A stretch of 52,115 nucleotides of DNA from Deltaproteobacteria bacterium (GCA_016935665.1 JAFGQN010000052.1:1-52115); one strand, 5' to 3'. Shown: positions 34,627 through 44,355, counted from the stretch's first letter. The notes: a model not told the origin generated them from the letters alone. Program-made: numbers and translations.

Positions 34627-36468
34627 TCAGACAGCGCCGCGTATTTCTTCGAGTTTCTTACGGACGCCTTCCATTACTTTAGGGGTGAGGTTCAGACGAA
34701 TGAGGAAGGCGAAGGCAACGATGTAACCGATAATGGGAATGATCATCAGCCAAAGGCGCATCTGGGTGAGCGCTTCGACGCTTTGCGCCCCGCCAAGTGC
34801 AACATCAAATCCGGTGGATTCCAGAACCACACCCGCTGCACCGCCACCCAGGGCCATTCCCACTTTCATCATCCAGGAGCCACAAGCGTTAAAGGCGCCT
34901 TCACGTCGTTTGCCGGTTTCCATTTCGTCCCAGTCCACCACATCCGCCATCATGGAACTATAAAGCATCCAGAATCCCGCTTGCGTAAACGCGATACCGC
35001 CGGCCGCGAAAAACTGCAACCATTTGATATCTGGATTGTAGAGTACCCAGGTAAGTAAAAACATCACCGTCGCCATAATCATCACAAGGCCCATGGTTTT
35101 TTTCTTACCGATTTTTTTGGAGACCAATGCGTAGAACGGCACCCCAACAAATGGAAATACCATATTCCCAATGCCCATGATGAAGTTCCACTGTGTCCCA
35201 ATCCCCCAATCACCTTCGCAGACATAAAATACGGTGGTGAAAAATCCAAGGGTTCCCACCATACTCATACCAATACCGATGGCCACGGCCATGGCCAACT
35301 GAACACGGAACGGTTTACATGACAGAACGGTAAATAACGTCTCGGTAATTTTTACCCGTTCCTGCTTCACCGCCACCTTGTCGTAATAGCGTTCCTTCAC
35401 AACAGTGAAGACATAAATCCCCACAATAATCATGATGAAGGCAATCATCAGGATGTACACCCTGGCGCCTTTGAGCATATCGGGTTTTTCCTTCATTGCT
35501 TCATTCAGCACAGAGGCGGTCTGCAGATTCTGTTCGAGGACTTCAATGCGTTTTGTCAGCGCTGACTTTTTACTTTCTTCGGCCGCATTTATTTCGGCAG
35601 CTGTTGGCTTTTTACCCAGATTCCAGGGGGCTGGCGTTTCCTCATCTGCGGCATCACGTACTTTGCCTTCAAAGTCTGCAACTTTCAAATTCACATCTTT
35701 GAGACCGGATTCAAGTTTTCCAACCTTCGCTTCAATGTCTTTCAATTTCGCGTCGGAATCTGCACCTTTTGATTGTTCTATTTTGGCAGTTGCGCTCTTC
35801 AGATCATTCGCTTCTGCGCGCATGCTGGAAATTTGCTCGTTAAGCGCTGCAACGTCATCTTGTGTCACACCGGGTACGCTATTATTAAAAATGGCAAGTG
35901 CGCAAAACATTGCAGCAAAGAACATTCCGCATTCGGGTATTTTCTGAATGATCGTTTTAAACGAGAAAACACTCGTTCTCTCGTTGTAATCGGGTGTCAA
36001 TTCAGAACCGAGTGCCGCATAAGGCATGTTGTGACCACTGGCCAGCGTAATTAAAATACCTGACGTGATTATCATGTACCACACGTATTGCATCTCAGAC
36101 CAGCCGCTGCCTAAAGTAGGGCAAAGAAACACAACTGGGAAGAAAAGCGCCGTAAGAATGGCGAACACCAAAATATATGGACGACGGCGTCCCCACCTGG
36201 TGCGGGTATTGTCGGATAGCCATCCGAAAAATGGATCGGAAACAGCGTCGACCAATCGGTTGACCATCACCACAAGGCCCACCAACGATGGCGATATCAT
36301 CAGGAATCCGTTAAATACCGGCCAAATCATTGATGGAAACAGCCAGTTACCCCACAACTCGTTAGTGGAACCAAATCCGTAAGCAATCTTTTGCTTAAGG
36401 GGAACCCGATCTTCCGGCTTTATCTCCTGCGTACTCTTTGAATTACTTTCGTTGTTTTGTTCAGACAT
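34627..36468 (-). CDS. GPH-family sugar:cation symporter with coiled-coil insert
   Basis: 613-residue inner-membrane transporter of the glycoside-pentoside-hexuronide family. The conserved DAVSDPFFGWLSDNTRTRWGRRRPYI between helices 2 and 3 is clear, and DVVDWDEMETGKRREG in the C-terminal half is the second family motif. Between helices 5 and 6, facing the periplasm by the usual topology, are about 140 extra residues (about 195-335) with heptad-like DAKLKDIEAKVGKLESGLKD and KRIEVLEQNLQ segments. The start at 36468 has AGGGG nine bases upstream. AAACGTTT at 36541-36548 ahead of the gene resembles a LacI-type operator core. It likely imports glycosides for the GH94 enzyme. Confidence 0.88.
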   Translation of the reverse strand: MSEQNNESNSKSTQEIKPEDRVPLKQKIAYGFGSTNELWGNWLFPSMIWPVFNGFLMISPSLVGLVVMVNRLVDAVSDPFFGWLSDNTRTRWGRRRPYILVFAILTALFFPVVFLCPTLGSGWSEMQYVWYMIITSGILITLASGHNMPYAALGSELTPDYNERTSVFSFKTIIQKIPECGMFFAAMFCALAIFNNSVPGVTQDDVAALNEQISSMRAEANDLKSATAKIEQSKGADSDAKLKDIEAKVGKLESGLKDVNLKVADFEGKVRDAADEETPAPWNLGKKPTAAEINAAEESKKSALTKRIEVLEQNLQTASVLNEAMKEKPDMLKGARVYILMIAFIMIIVGIYVFTVVKERYYDKVAVKQERVKITETLFTVLSCKPFRVQLAMAVAIGIGMSMVGTLGFFTTVFYVCEGDWGIGTQWNFIMGIGNMVFPFVGVPFYALVSKKIGKKKTMGLVMIMATVMFLLTWVLYNPDIKWLQFFAAGGIAFTQAGFWMLYSSMMADVVDWDEMETGKRREGAFNACGSWMMKVGMALGGGAAGVVLESTGFDVALGGAQSVEALTQMRLWLMIIPIIGYIVAFAFLIRLNLTPKVMEGVRKKLEEIRGAV

Positions 36469-36936
36469 CTTTTTTGCCCCTGGTAAGAAAGAAAAAATTT
36501 TGTTTTCCAAATTTTATTTTCCAAAAACGTGATGAAGCCTAAACGTTTTGCCCGTTGCTGTCCATAGTATTTCCAGAATGCGCTTTTCGAGGAGTACCAA
36601 TTTCGAAAACGAGAAGATTCGACAATCAGGATTCAAAATCAGGTTGGCCTGTGTTTAAGGAAAACAGAGTCGCTGTGGTGAGGAACAAGCACTGCAAAAC
36701 CTTGACTGAACAGAGGAATCTTCTCCCATTTTGGGCCGTTTTAGTATTCAAAAGCGATTTTCAGCATATATTCAGGGGTAATTGTTTTCGACTGACGTGT
36801 TGAATCCTTTTGGACATTTTAGACATTGAGTTTTTTAACACTTCGAACAGCTCTGGAATTCACACGCTCGCGGTCGCGGGAAAAAACGAAAGAAGAAAAG
36901 GAAGAGAAAGTGGCTGAATTTGGAAAGAATATTCCT
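36469..36936. other. Intergenic region upstream of symporter
   Basis: It must contain the symporter promoter. AAACGTTT (36541-36548) is a palindromic core of the kind bound by LacI-family regulators, but no such regulator is in the window. An 82-codon plus-strand frame at 36555-36803 has no ribosome site and no protein-like features. Confidence 0.4.
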
Positions 36937-38004
36937 TTAAAAGGAAAAAGATAGTGCAGAACCTGGCGCAACCCTTCTTCCAGCGGACACCACTGGTGAA
37001 AATCCCTCGAACTGAAATCGGCGTTTGGCGGCATTTTTCTTTTGCTCCACCAGCGGTTCCAGAGACGACAAGGGTCCGCTGGCGCGCTTGATTTTTACCG
37101 CACCAATGACCACTGACGTCACAGCCCCAGCTGCTCCGAAAATCGTCAGGAAAATCCCCCGATCTCGCGTCTCTTTGGCACTTTCCTGCTCTGGCGCCTC
37201 ACATTCATTCCCAGTGTCATTTGACGGCAAACAATCGTTCTGAGCCGCATCTGCAAGCGAAACAATTCCCAACGCAGTGAGGCCACCAAAAATCGGAATT
37301 CCTATCGCCATAACGGCCACACCAATTCGCCGTGAACTCCGATAATCCTCATAGACATACTGGGAAAAAGAGATCCGTCGATCTGGCACTTCCCGCTGAT
37401 AATTCCTATAAGGCAATTCCTGAGATTGCCCCAATGCACCCACCACTGCTTCATAATCCGCCTGCGCTGCCCGGGTGGCCTCGGCACTGGGGTTGGCCGG
37501 ATTCACAAACGAAATTTCGTCCGACAGCACCGGTGGCGGCTCCACGGGCACGTACACGGGCTCTGCTTCCACGACAGTGCAGATTTCGCCTTCAGCACAA
37601 TCTGCATCATCCACGCAGGTCTGCATTTCCGGCTCTGATTTTTCATCCAGGACATTCTCCTTGTCCGCGGCCAAAGGTGCATCTTCAACGTCTTCACCGC
37701 TTTTCTTTACATCCTCCGCGGTGTCTTCAGTGGCCTCCCCGTCTGCTGCAGTGTTGAGTGCGGGCATACAAAATTTTTGCGAAGGCACTGCGTCAGCCTC
37801 TTCGGAGGTTGCGCCTGGAATTTCATCATCCTGCACACTGTATGCATCTGTTGCACCACCATCCTGCGCTTCGTCTTCGGGTTCAGCATCGATTGCATCA
37901 GAATTGCTTTTGGGGGCCGGTTTTGAGTCAAGTTGCGCCAAGCTCATCTGGCAAATCAGCAATGTCATTCCAACAGCACTTAAAATCCAAGTCCATCTTG
38001 CCAT
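36937..38004 (-). CDS. Acidic exported membrane protein of unknown function
   Basis: 355 residues. The signal peptide ends near MSLAQ. Residues about 25-150 are very acidic and low in complexity, with CVDDADCAEGEIC, a short cysteine motif common in Myxococcota surface proteins. The C-terminal half has two hydrophobic segments (VAVMAIGIPIFGGLTALGIVSLA and FLTIFGAAGAVTSVVIGAV) around a Cys-containing acidic loop, then a basic tail ending in SFSF. AAGGAG lies five bases before the ATG. No family recognised; the final aromatic residue is seen in outer-membrane proteins but the hydrophobic segments speak for the inner membrane. Confidence 0.7.
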   Translation of the reverse strand: MARWTWILSAVGMTLLICQMSLAQLDSKPAPKSNSDAIDAEPEDEAQDGGATDAYSVQDDEIPGATSEEADAVPSQKFCMPALNTAADGEATEDTAEDVKKSGEDVEDAPLAADKENVLDEKSEPEMQTCVDDADCAEGEICTVVEAEPVYVPVEPPPVLSDEISFVNPANPSAEATRAAQADYEAVVGALGQSQELPYRNYQREVPDRRISFSQYVYEDYRSSRRIGVAVMAIGIPIFGGLTALGIVSLADAAQNDCLPSNDTGNECEAPEQESAKETRDRGIFLTIFGAAGAVTSVVIGAVKIKRASGPLSSLEPLVEQKKNAAKRRFQFEGFSPVVSAGRRVAPGSALSFSF

Positions 38005-38343
38005 GCGTTTCTCCTTAAAACTCCTCTACTGTTCCTGCACCACCGGTAATGGCTCATTCGCCCATAAAAAGAAACACTATTTCAAATGCATTGATACCAA
38101 CGGCGAATGCAGGAGTGAATAATTTCACGGAATGTTACTGCATTTTAATTTTTCAGTACATGAAAAATGGAATTTGTCGCAATTCATTTTGAACAAAAAT
38201 GTCCTGCAAAAGGAATTTATACGCGTTCCCCCTTGCCGACAAAACTTGATGTATACGAATACATTCGTGGCCAAACGTCCATCACACTTTTTATGACACC
38301 ATGTTTTTATGATACCATGCAAACTGGCTGCCACTGCAGAATA
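38005..38343. other. Intergenic region with AT-rich inverted repeat
   Basis: ATTTTTCA (38148-38155) and TGAAAAAT (38161-38168) form a perfect inverted repeat around GTACA, of operator size. The rest shows nothing clear. A 78-codon plus-strand frame at 38167-38403 overlaps the DUF4015 gene end and is not supported. Confidence 0.45.
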
Positions 38344-39780
38344 CTAAATGAGAGATGCTTCCATCTGTTCCCGGACGGAATTTCGCTTTATTTTTGGTCG
38401 TGATGATTCCGGCGTAAGTTTCGCCGACGAATCTGTTTCATCGTTGACCTTTTCCGATGCCTCCTCATCCGTCTCTTTAGCAAGCGTCTCGATCTGCGCC
38501 TTTTCCGCCGCCGCCTTGTCCATATCCGCCCATACCTGTTTCACCAGCCGATATTGACCACGTGCGTTCCAGAAGAGATATCCGCGGGAGCCCCCTCCAA
38601 CCGCCGCTTCGATTTGATTGACGACAAAACTGTATCCCCAGTTTTCAGCGCGCCAGCGAAAACCCTGCAACAAGGGTCGTACCACAATTGCATCGCCAAG
38701 CCGTTCCCGTATTTTACGACAGGCGCCTTTGATGACCTGATGTGTTCGTTCCGGTTTTGGGTTCTCCCAGTACTTTGCCGGCCAATTGGCCAGATACACC
38801 ATGGGGGAAATGGCATCGAGATGGGGGGCAAGAAATTCGAGACGTTGCCCCAGTAATTCACTTTCCTCCGGATGATATGCCGTAAGCCCAAATACATCAA
38901 TGGACAAGGGGCGTGATATGGCAGCGTCCACCTGTCGAAGCAGCTCGGCAATGGCCTCGTATCGTTGCGTTCCGGCCTTTTTCATGGGAAATCGGGCGTT
39001 TCGAGCCGTGGGTTCCACCGGAAATCGGACGTAATCGAGCTGTATCTCATCGAAACCCAGCTCCTCGGCTCCTTTTGCCACAGAGACAATGTGATCTCTC
39101 ATTTGTTGTGAATGGGGGTCCACCCACTTCTGATTATGCAGGTCACGCCATTTTCCCTGAGTCTTTATATCCTGAATGGCCAGACTGCCATATCGAGTGG
39201 CAAACCAATTGTCTTTAAAACACACCACCCGGGCAATCACGTAAATGCCATGATCCTGTAACGTATGTACGACTTTTTTCAGTTTCCGTAAAAATCCATG
39301 GGGATATCCACGGGCATAAGGCAAATGGTTGGTAAACGTGACGCGCCCCATATCGTCTTTAACATCCAGGACCACCCCATTGGCCCCCATGTCCTTCAAC
39401 TCTCGCAGCATCTCCCCCGGTGTCAGCGTCGAAATCTTGCCCACCGGCATATACACCCCTCTCACATCTATCCCTCGCGGCGTCATCTCACTGCCCGGCG
39501 GATCTGAAACCGCTTTGGCAGCGTCTGCTGCAGTTGCCAAAGAGGCTTTTACCACCAAATCCGGTAACTCCGCTGACGTTGCTTCTGCAGCGGGTTTTTT
39601 CTTAGACATGGGTGCTCCGGCCGATTGGGAGGTGGTCTTTCCAGAAGAGGCTGACGCGGGGTCACTGTTTTGCGAGGCTTTCATCTTTGCGTCCTTCTTC
39701 TCAACATCCGTGGGACTGGCAAACGAAGAAATTGAAATCATTAACGAAACAACAATCAAATTATATCTTGAGGCGCGCAT
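38344..39780 (-). CDS. DUF4015 putative glycoside hydrolase, exported
   Basis: 478 residues. The signal peptide ends near SSFAS, followed by a Lys/Ala/Ser-rich linker to about residue 100. The catalytic-like domain has DVRGVYMPVG, GVVLDVKDDMGRVTFT, IARVVCFKDNWFA, LGFDEIQLDYVRFP and AISPMVYLANW, the DUF4015 (GH13-related TIM barrel) set, in which acidic residues at strand ends suggest a hydrolase on a cell-wall or capsule sugar. The C-terminal 60 residues are charged and disordered. The ATG at 39780 is preferred, as TAGGA is seven bases upstream; the ATG two codons earlier is too close. Confidence 0.85.
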   Translation of the reverse strand: MRASRYNLIVVSLMISISSFASPTDVEKKDAKMKASQNSDPASASSGKTTSQSAGAPMSKKKPAAEATSAELPDLVVKASLATAADAAKAVSDPPGSEMTPRGIDVRGVYMPVGKISTLTPGEMLRELKDMGANGVVLDVKDDMGRVTFTNHLPYARGYPHGFLRKLKKVVHTLQDHGIYVIARVVCFKDNWFATRYGSLAIQDIKTQGKWRDLHNQKWVDPHSQQMRDHIVSVAKGAEELGFDEIQLDYVRFPVEPTARNARFPMKKAGTQRYEAIAELLRQVDAAISRPLSIDVFGLTAYHPEESELLGQRLEFLAPHLDAISPMVYLANWPAKYWENPKPERTHQVIKGACRKIRERLGDAIVVRPLLQGFRWRAENWGYSFVVNQIEAAVGGGSRGYLFWNARGQYRLVKQVWADMDKAAAEKAQIETLAKETDEEASEKVNDETDSSAKLTPESSRPKIKRNSVREQMEASLI

Positions 39781-39979
39781 TATCATATCCTACATTGTAT
39801 TGAAAGAAACCACACTGGTCAAACATTTATTCCGGTAATTTCATTTTTCCACTTCGCTCGATTATTTCTCGATTCGTAAGCGGAAGAAAAACACCCGTCC
39901 TATATGGACCGACTCATTGGGCAAAAATTTTAGATCAAATCAGCCGTATCGGACTAAAAGCGATAGATGAGGGGCGACG

Positions 39980-40807
39980 TTACGGCAACAGGAATATGGT
40001 GCTTAAGCCCACGACGGCCACGTACGGCGCAAAAAGCCAGAGGCGACCGGCTTTGACCAAACGAATAAGAACCAGCAGCGCCACAACTCCAAATAGAAAT
40101 GACGCAATGACGCCCCCCATGATGGCCCCCAGTGCATCGCTGGCAGCCAGCTGAGAAACGTCAATTTCGAGCAAAGCGGCGCCGAGAATGGCTGGAATGG
40201 AAAGCAGAAATGAAAACCGGGCGGCCGTTTCGCGATTGATTCCCAGAAGCAACGCGACCGCAATGGTCGTGCCGGAACGCGAGATGCCCGGCATCACTGC
40301 AAATCCCTGCGCAAAACCAATCAGCAGAGCCGTTTTGTAGCTGAGAGAATTGGGTTTCTCCGCGCCAAATCGGCTTGCCAGCAAAATACCCGCGCAGACT
40401 AAAAAAGACAGCCCCAGAAAAAGAGGTGTTATTGATACAGTTTGAACAATGCCAGTCTTTTCCATCAGCATCCCCATGACGGCCGTGGGCAACGTGGCGA
40501 TGAACATCATCCCCAACAGCTTTGAAGGTTCATCATGGGTTATGGTTTCTCGAAAACGTCGCGCCGGCACCGACGCAGCAATATTTTTCGCGCCAATAAA
40601 CAGGCTCAATACTTCGGTACGATACACGATAACAACCGCTACCAAAGTGGCCAGATGCAGCAGAATTTCCAGAAGCAACGGCTGATCCTTGAGCGATTCC
40701 AGGCTGAAAATCATCTGGCCCACCGCCAAATGTCCCGAGGAAGATACCGGTAAAAATTCGGTGGCTCCCTGAATAGCCCCCAGTATAGCGATAAATAGCG
40801 CTTCCAT
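39980..40807 (-). CDS. uppP: Undecaprenyl-diphosphatase UppP
   Basis: 275-residue membrane enzyme that recycles the lipid carrier for peptidoglycan synthesis by removing a phosphate from undecaprenyl diphosphate. Both active-site motifs are present: GATEFLPVSSSGHL and PGISRSGTTIA. Eight or so hydrophobic segments match the BacA fold. The start ATG shares its A with the stop TAA of the upstream TlpA gene (TAATG), so the two are coupled. Confidence 0.95.
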   Translation of the reverse strand: MEALFIAILGAIQGATEFLPVSSSGHLAVGQMIFSLESLKDQPLLLEILLHLATLVAVVIVYRTEVLSLFIGAKNIAASVPARRFRETITHDEPSKLLGMMFIATLPTAVMGMLMEKTGIVQTVSITPLFLGLSFLVCAGILLASRFGAEKPNSLSYKTALLIGFAQGFAVMPGISRSGTTIAVALLLGINRETAARFSFLLSIPAILGAALLEIDVSQLAASDALGAIMGGVIASFLFGVVALLVLIRLVKAGRLWLFAPYVAVVGLSTIFLLP

Positions 40808-41352
40808 TATTGCTTCATTGCCTTTCGCAAACTGTTCATCAATTCATTCTCCGGCCAGAACCCCTGATGCGCGTCCACAATTACCCCATTCCTATCCACA
40901 ATAAAGAGCGTTGGCAACCGGCTAACATTGTATGCAGTTGCAGTCACACCTCTGGTGTCGGACACGAGCGGATAGGACACTTTTCGATTGGTTGAAAAGT
41001 GCTTCAACTGTGCCAGCGTTTCTCCCCCAACCGCCACACCCACCACGGCCACATCAGGAAATTCATTTCGAATTCGCTGCAAAATGGGGATTTGCATCAA
41101 ACAGGGGGGACAGGTGGTGCTCCAGAAGTCGAGCAGCACCACTTTACCTTTAAGAGACGCAAGGGATAGCGTGCCTTCCGACAGATTGGCCTGCTGCAAA
41201 TGCCATACAGGCGCCTCATTTCCGGCCTCCAGTGGTGCATCTTTAAGAAAGTAGCTGCCCAGTAAAAATAAAATAACAACGCCCGCAACAATCGCTGTTC
41301 TTGAAATCAACGGCTTATTGCCGGCCCCGGATGTGGTTTTGCCCGTATTCAT
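40807..41352 (-). CDS. TlpA/ResA-like membrane-anchored thioredoxin
   Basis: 181 residues. A single N-terminal transmembrane helix (about 18-36) anchors a periplasmic thioredoxin fold. The redox motif CPPC (Cys81, Cys84) follows VVLLDFWSTT, and VSRLPTLFIVDRNG carries the cis-proline region. Such proteins reduce disulfides in periplasmic partners such as cytochrome c apoproteins. It is upstream of and coupled to uppP. No strong ribosome binding site precedes the ATG. Confidence 0.9.
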   Translation of the reverse strand: MNTGKTTSGAGNKPLISRTAIVAGVVILFLLGSYFLKDAPLEAGNEAPVWHLQQANLSEGTLSLASLKGKVVLLDFWSTTCPPCLMQIPILQRIRNEFPDVAVVGVAVGGETLAQLKHFSTNRKVSYPLVSDTRGVTATAYNVSRLPTLFIVDRNGVIVDAHQGFWPENELMNSLRKAMKQ

Positions 41353-41708
41353 AAGGGCAATGTGTAAAAGTTTTCGTTGAATTATGCAACGGCAATACTG
41401 CGGAAGTGTCGGGCAATCGAGTTCCCGATATGCGGGGACCAGGCGTTACGCCCGGCCGCTGACGGTGCAGGGCGGCAGATAAACGACCACTCTACGTTGT
41501 TTTTCGCTCGTTGGCAGAACGCGATACCCCTGTTTGAACGTGTTCCTGAAACAAGGGTTTCCCATCAACGGCTTTCCCGCACAGCGATTCCCCTTTTTAG
41601 GTTGTGGTGCACCTTTATATATAATTTCTTCTTCGAACTGTGTTTGTTCCTTTAAACTTCATTACGAATTTAAAACTTAATCAAATCCAGAATCCGGGAG
41701 GAACCATT
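41353..41708. other. Divergent intergenic region before CAP lipoprotein
   Basis: It should hold promoters of the tlpA-uppP pair and of the CAP gene. TATATATAAT at about 41619-41628 is a fair minus-10-like site for the plus strand. No gene or RNA fold was recognised in the GC-rich middle part. Confidence 0.35.
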
Positions 41709-42962
41709 ATGATAAAGACACTTATTGGGGCGACAATGGCACTGTGTCTTTTTACCGCCTGCGCTGAAGATGACGCCAACGATACGGACACAGAAAGCGG
41801 CGTCGACGTGAATAGCGATGGAGATAGCGATATGGACGGAGACACGGACACAGATGGGGACAGTGATACGGACACCGATGCGGATTCCGATTCAGACGCG
41901 GATACGGTGACCCACCCGAATGCGTGCCGGTACACATGCAGCAACCACTGCCGTTCCCTGGGAGGTCAGCAAAAGGACGGCACCTGCAGCGGAACCGAAC
42001 AAAAGTGCTGCTATTTTCCCGACAGTGATAACGACACGACATCCGTGGATGCGGACAGCGATACGGATACAGACGCCGATACGGATACAGACAGCGATAC
42101 TGACAGCGATACTGACAGCGACGCCGACACAGATGGGGATAGCGACAGTGACACCAGCTCCAGGAACGATGCCGATGGCGACCACGTGACCACACCGGAC
42201 GATCCCGACGATAATGATGTCCGCGTGTGTGGGGACAGTGACAATGACGGCTGTGATGACTGTTCCATCGAAGGCGAGCAGGCTGTGGACAACGATGGGT
42301 ACGACGAAGACGGCAATGGCCAGTGTGAGCTTCTCCTGGATTACGACTGCATGAACGGTGAGAACGCAGCGAACGATCCATACCGCCTCCAATCGTGCAT
42401 TCAGTTTACGTATGTGAACATGGACCGGAAGGCATTTGCGGAGGAGTCCGGTGACGCCGAACTGTTAAAATGGAATGAAGATGTCTGGGCAGTCGCAGTG
42501 GCCCACGCCATAGACATGTGCGAAAACAGCTTTTTCGACCACACCAATCTTCAAAACCAGGGGCCCGCCGATCGCGCCAGAGAAGCAGGTCTTTCCATTC
42601 GCGGTTACGCCGAGAACATTGCCGTTAACCTGGATGCAGCGGCCGCGGAATATGCCTACATGAACGAACCCACCTGCGAGGGACACCGCGGCAATATTCT
42701 GGCCAAAAACGCCGTTGAGATTGGCATTGGCTACCACATATGTGACAACCCCAACAACACGGACTGGAACGAATATCACTTCAGTGTCCAAAACTTCCTT
42801 CTCGACCCAGGCATTAAAAAGAGCGACTACTGCCAAAGCAGCGCCACTGCCTGCCAGGTGCCCCCCAATCCCCCATCCACCGCATCCTGTCCCGCGGATT
42901 TGCAGCGATGGGATTTCTGCCCGGAACCCACCAGTGCCATGCTGGCCGAATGGGGATGCTGA
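41709..42962 (+). CDS. CAP-domain lipoprotein with defensin-like Cys module
   Basis: 417 residues. The signal peptide ends in LFTAC (Cys18). Two Asp/Ser/Thr-repeat linkers flank a small six-cysteine module with spacing C-x3-C-x3-C-x11-C-x6-CC (DNA 41925-42011). Then comes a calcium-type stretch DSDNDGCDDC of thrombospondin type-3 style, and a CAP/SCP domain with FFDHTN, AENIA and HRGNIL, whose His/Glu residues form the family cavity. A Cys-rich tail follows. GGGAGGAA is seven bases before the ATG. It is a surface-exposed protein; whether CAP here is an enzyme or binder is unknown. Confidence 0.88.
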   Translation: MIKTLIGATMALCLFTACAEDDANDTDTESGVDVNSDGDSDMDGDTDTDGDSDTDTDADSDSDADTVTHPNACRYTCSNHCRSLGGQQKDGTCSGTEQKCCYFPDSDNDTTSVDADSDTDTDADTDTDSDTDSDTDSDADTDGDSDSDTSSRNDADGDHVTTPDDPDDNDVRVCGDSDNDGCDDCSIEGEQAVDNDGYDEDGNGQCELLLDYDCMNGENAANDPYRLQSCIQFTYVNMDRKAFAEESGDAELLKWNEDVWAVAVAHAIDMCENSFFDHTNLQNQGPADRAREAGLSIRGYAENIAVNLDAAAAEYAYMNEPTCEGHRGNILAKNAVEIGIGYHICDNPNNTDWNEYHFSVQNFLLDPGIKKSDYCQSSATACQVPPNPPSTASCPADLQRWDFCPEPTSAMLAEWGC

Positions 42963-42969
42963 GCACTTT

Positions 42970-44355
42970 TTAATTCATCCACTCTGCAGGCGTTTTCATT
43001 TCTCCACCTTTCATCACCCACATGAGATTTCGCAGATGACGCATGTCAGTAAGGGGGTCATTTTTACAGATGATGAGATCGGCCATCTTCCCCTCTTCCA
43101 CCGTTCCAAAGCGATCGGCGACGCGCATCATCTCTGCCGGAATGCGTGTGGCCACAGAAACAATATCCAGTGGCGCCATGCCCGCGTTCTGCAGATATTC
43201 CAGTTCCAGCACCATACTGGCACCGTGAAAATAGTTTAAAAAGAGAGGCCAATTGGCCGAATCGGTTCCCGCCGCGATGGGAATCCCGGCCGCGTGCATT
43301 TTCATGATGGCGCTGGTGCAGTTTTACAGCTGGCGGGTCAGCTCTTTTTCGAGATTCATTACCTTCAACATCAATCGAATAATAAAATCGGGCATCCATT
43401 TGGGGGACGTGACGCGAATCATTTTAAACATGGTGGCTTTCCATGCGCCGGGGTCGCGGGCGGTTTTCAGCAGTTCCTTTGGCACCACCAGTTCCAGCAG
43501 CGGGTCATCCAGTTTCGACAAATCAAACATCACCAGGTTCTGACCCACAGTTGAAGCGACCGTTGAAGAGACGTACACGCCCTTTTGCTTCACTTCATTT
43601 AAAAATGCATCCGTGGGCTCGCCGTGAAAAAATCCCGCATGAACAAGGCGATACGCCCCCATATCGAGAGCCATCTGATGTTCTGCCTGTCTCAGTGAAT
43701 GCACATGAACGGGCAATCCCCGCTTTTTTGCGGATGCAGCAATGGCCGCCAACATCTTTCGGTCATACACTGCCCATACCTTTGAAGGTCCCATTCCCGG
43801 CTCAATTGCCACTTTCACGCCAATAATATTTTGAAACCCCTCAAATTCAGCGTATCGCGCGTCAATTTCCGTCTCTGTTGCCGTGGTGGGAAACGGCCCC
43901 CACATGCGCATCTCCAGGGCATCGGCATACCCACCGGCAGGACAAAACAACGGTGCGAGGGCAAAAATAGTGGGGCCCACCCCCCCTTGTTGCATATAGT
44001 CCTGATATTCACCAAGTTGCCTTGCGCTGATGCCATTGTCGAGCACTGTAGTCACGCCGCTTGCGGGATATGCTTTGAGCTGTTGCCTGCGAAAGGTCCA
44101 CAATTGTTCATCGCTATCATCGCGATAGTAAGATCCGGGCACGCTCTCCAGATGCACATGGGAATCAATAAGCGGAGGCAACACCGTGGCGCCATCCAAA
44201 TCCACTGCGGGAATATCCGCGTCATCAATGTGTGGCAGTATCCGCTCAATCTTGCCGGATGCCACATGCACATCCACACACCGCGGCCCCGCACCGGTCC
44301 CGTCGATCAATCTGGCGTTCTTCAGCACTACACCGTCGGTTTTCCAGCTGGACAT
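42970..44355 (-). pseudogene. Amidohydrolase interrupted by one in-frame stop
   Basis: Reading through the TAA at 43326-43324 gives a 461-codon amidohydrolase (imidazolonepropionase-like). The part before the stop has LIDSHVHLES (HxH metal ligands), a beta strand GVKVAIEPG, HVHSL and LVHAGFF. The part after it, in the same frame, has GIPIAAGTDSANWP, with the essential metal-binding Asp, and GKMADLIICKNDPL. The stop therefore removes the last active-site residue. The ATG at 44355 has AAGGAGGT upstream. A second ATG at 43305 has no ribosome site. It may be a real nonsense mutation, a sequencing error or recoding; no frameshift is needed to join the parts. Confidence 0.85.

Noticed and set aside
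36555-36803. 82-codon plus-strand frame upstream of the symporter
   Set aside because: No ribosome site, no recognisable domain, and it lies where the symporter promoter should be.
38167-38403. 78-codon plus-strand frame near the DUF4015 gene
   Set aside because: Overlaps the 3' end of a well-supported gene and lacks a ribosome site and family features.
42070-42150. Repetitive DNA in the CAP gene as a mobile or CRISPR repeat
   Set aside because: It is simple six-base codon repetition encoding Asp-Ser/Asp-Thr, an in-frame protein linker.
41752-42381. 209-codon minus-strand frame, Arg/Cys/His-rich
   Set aside because: It is antisense to the Asp/Ser/Thr repeat linkers of the CAP lipoprotein and is a composition artefact.
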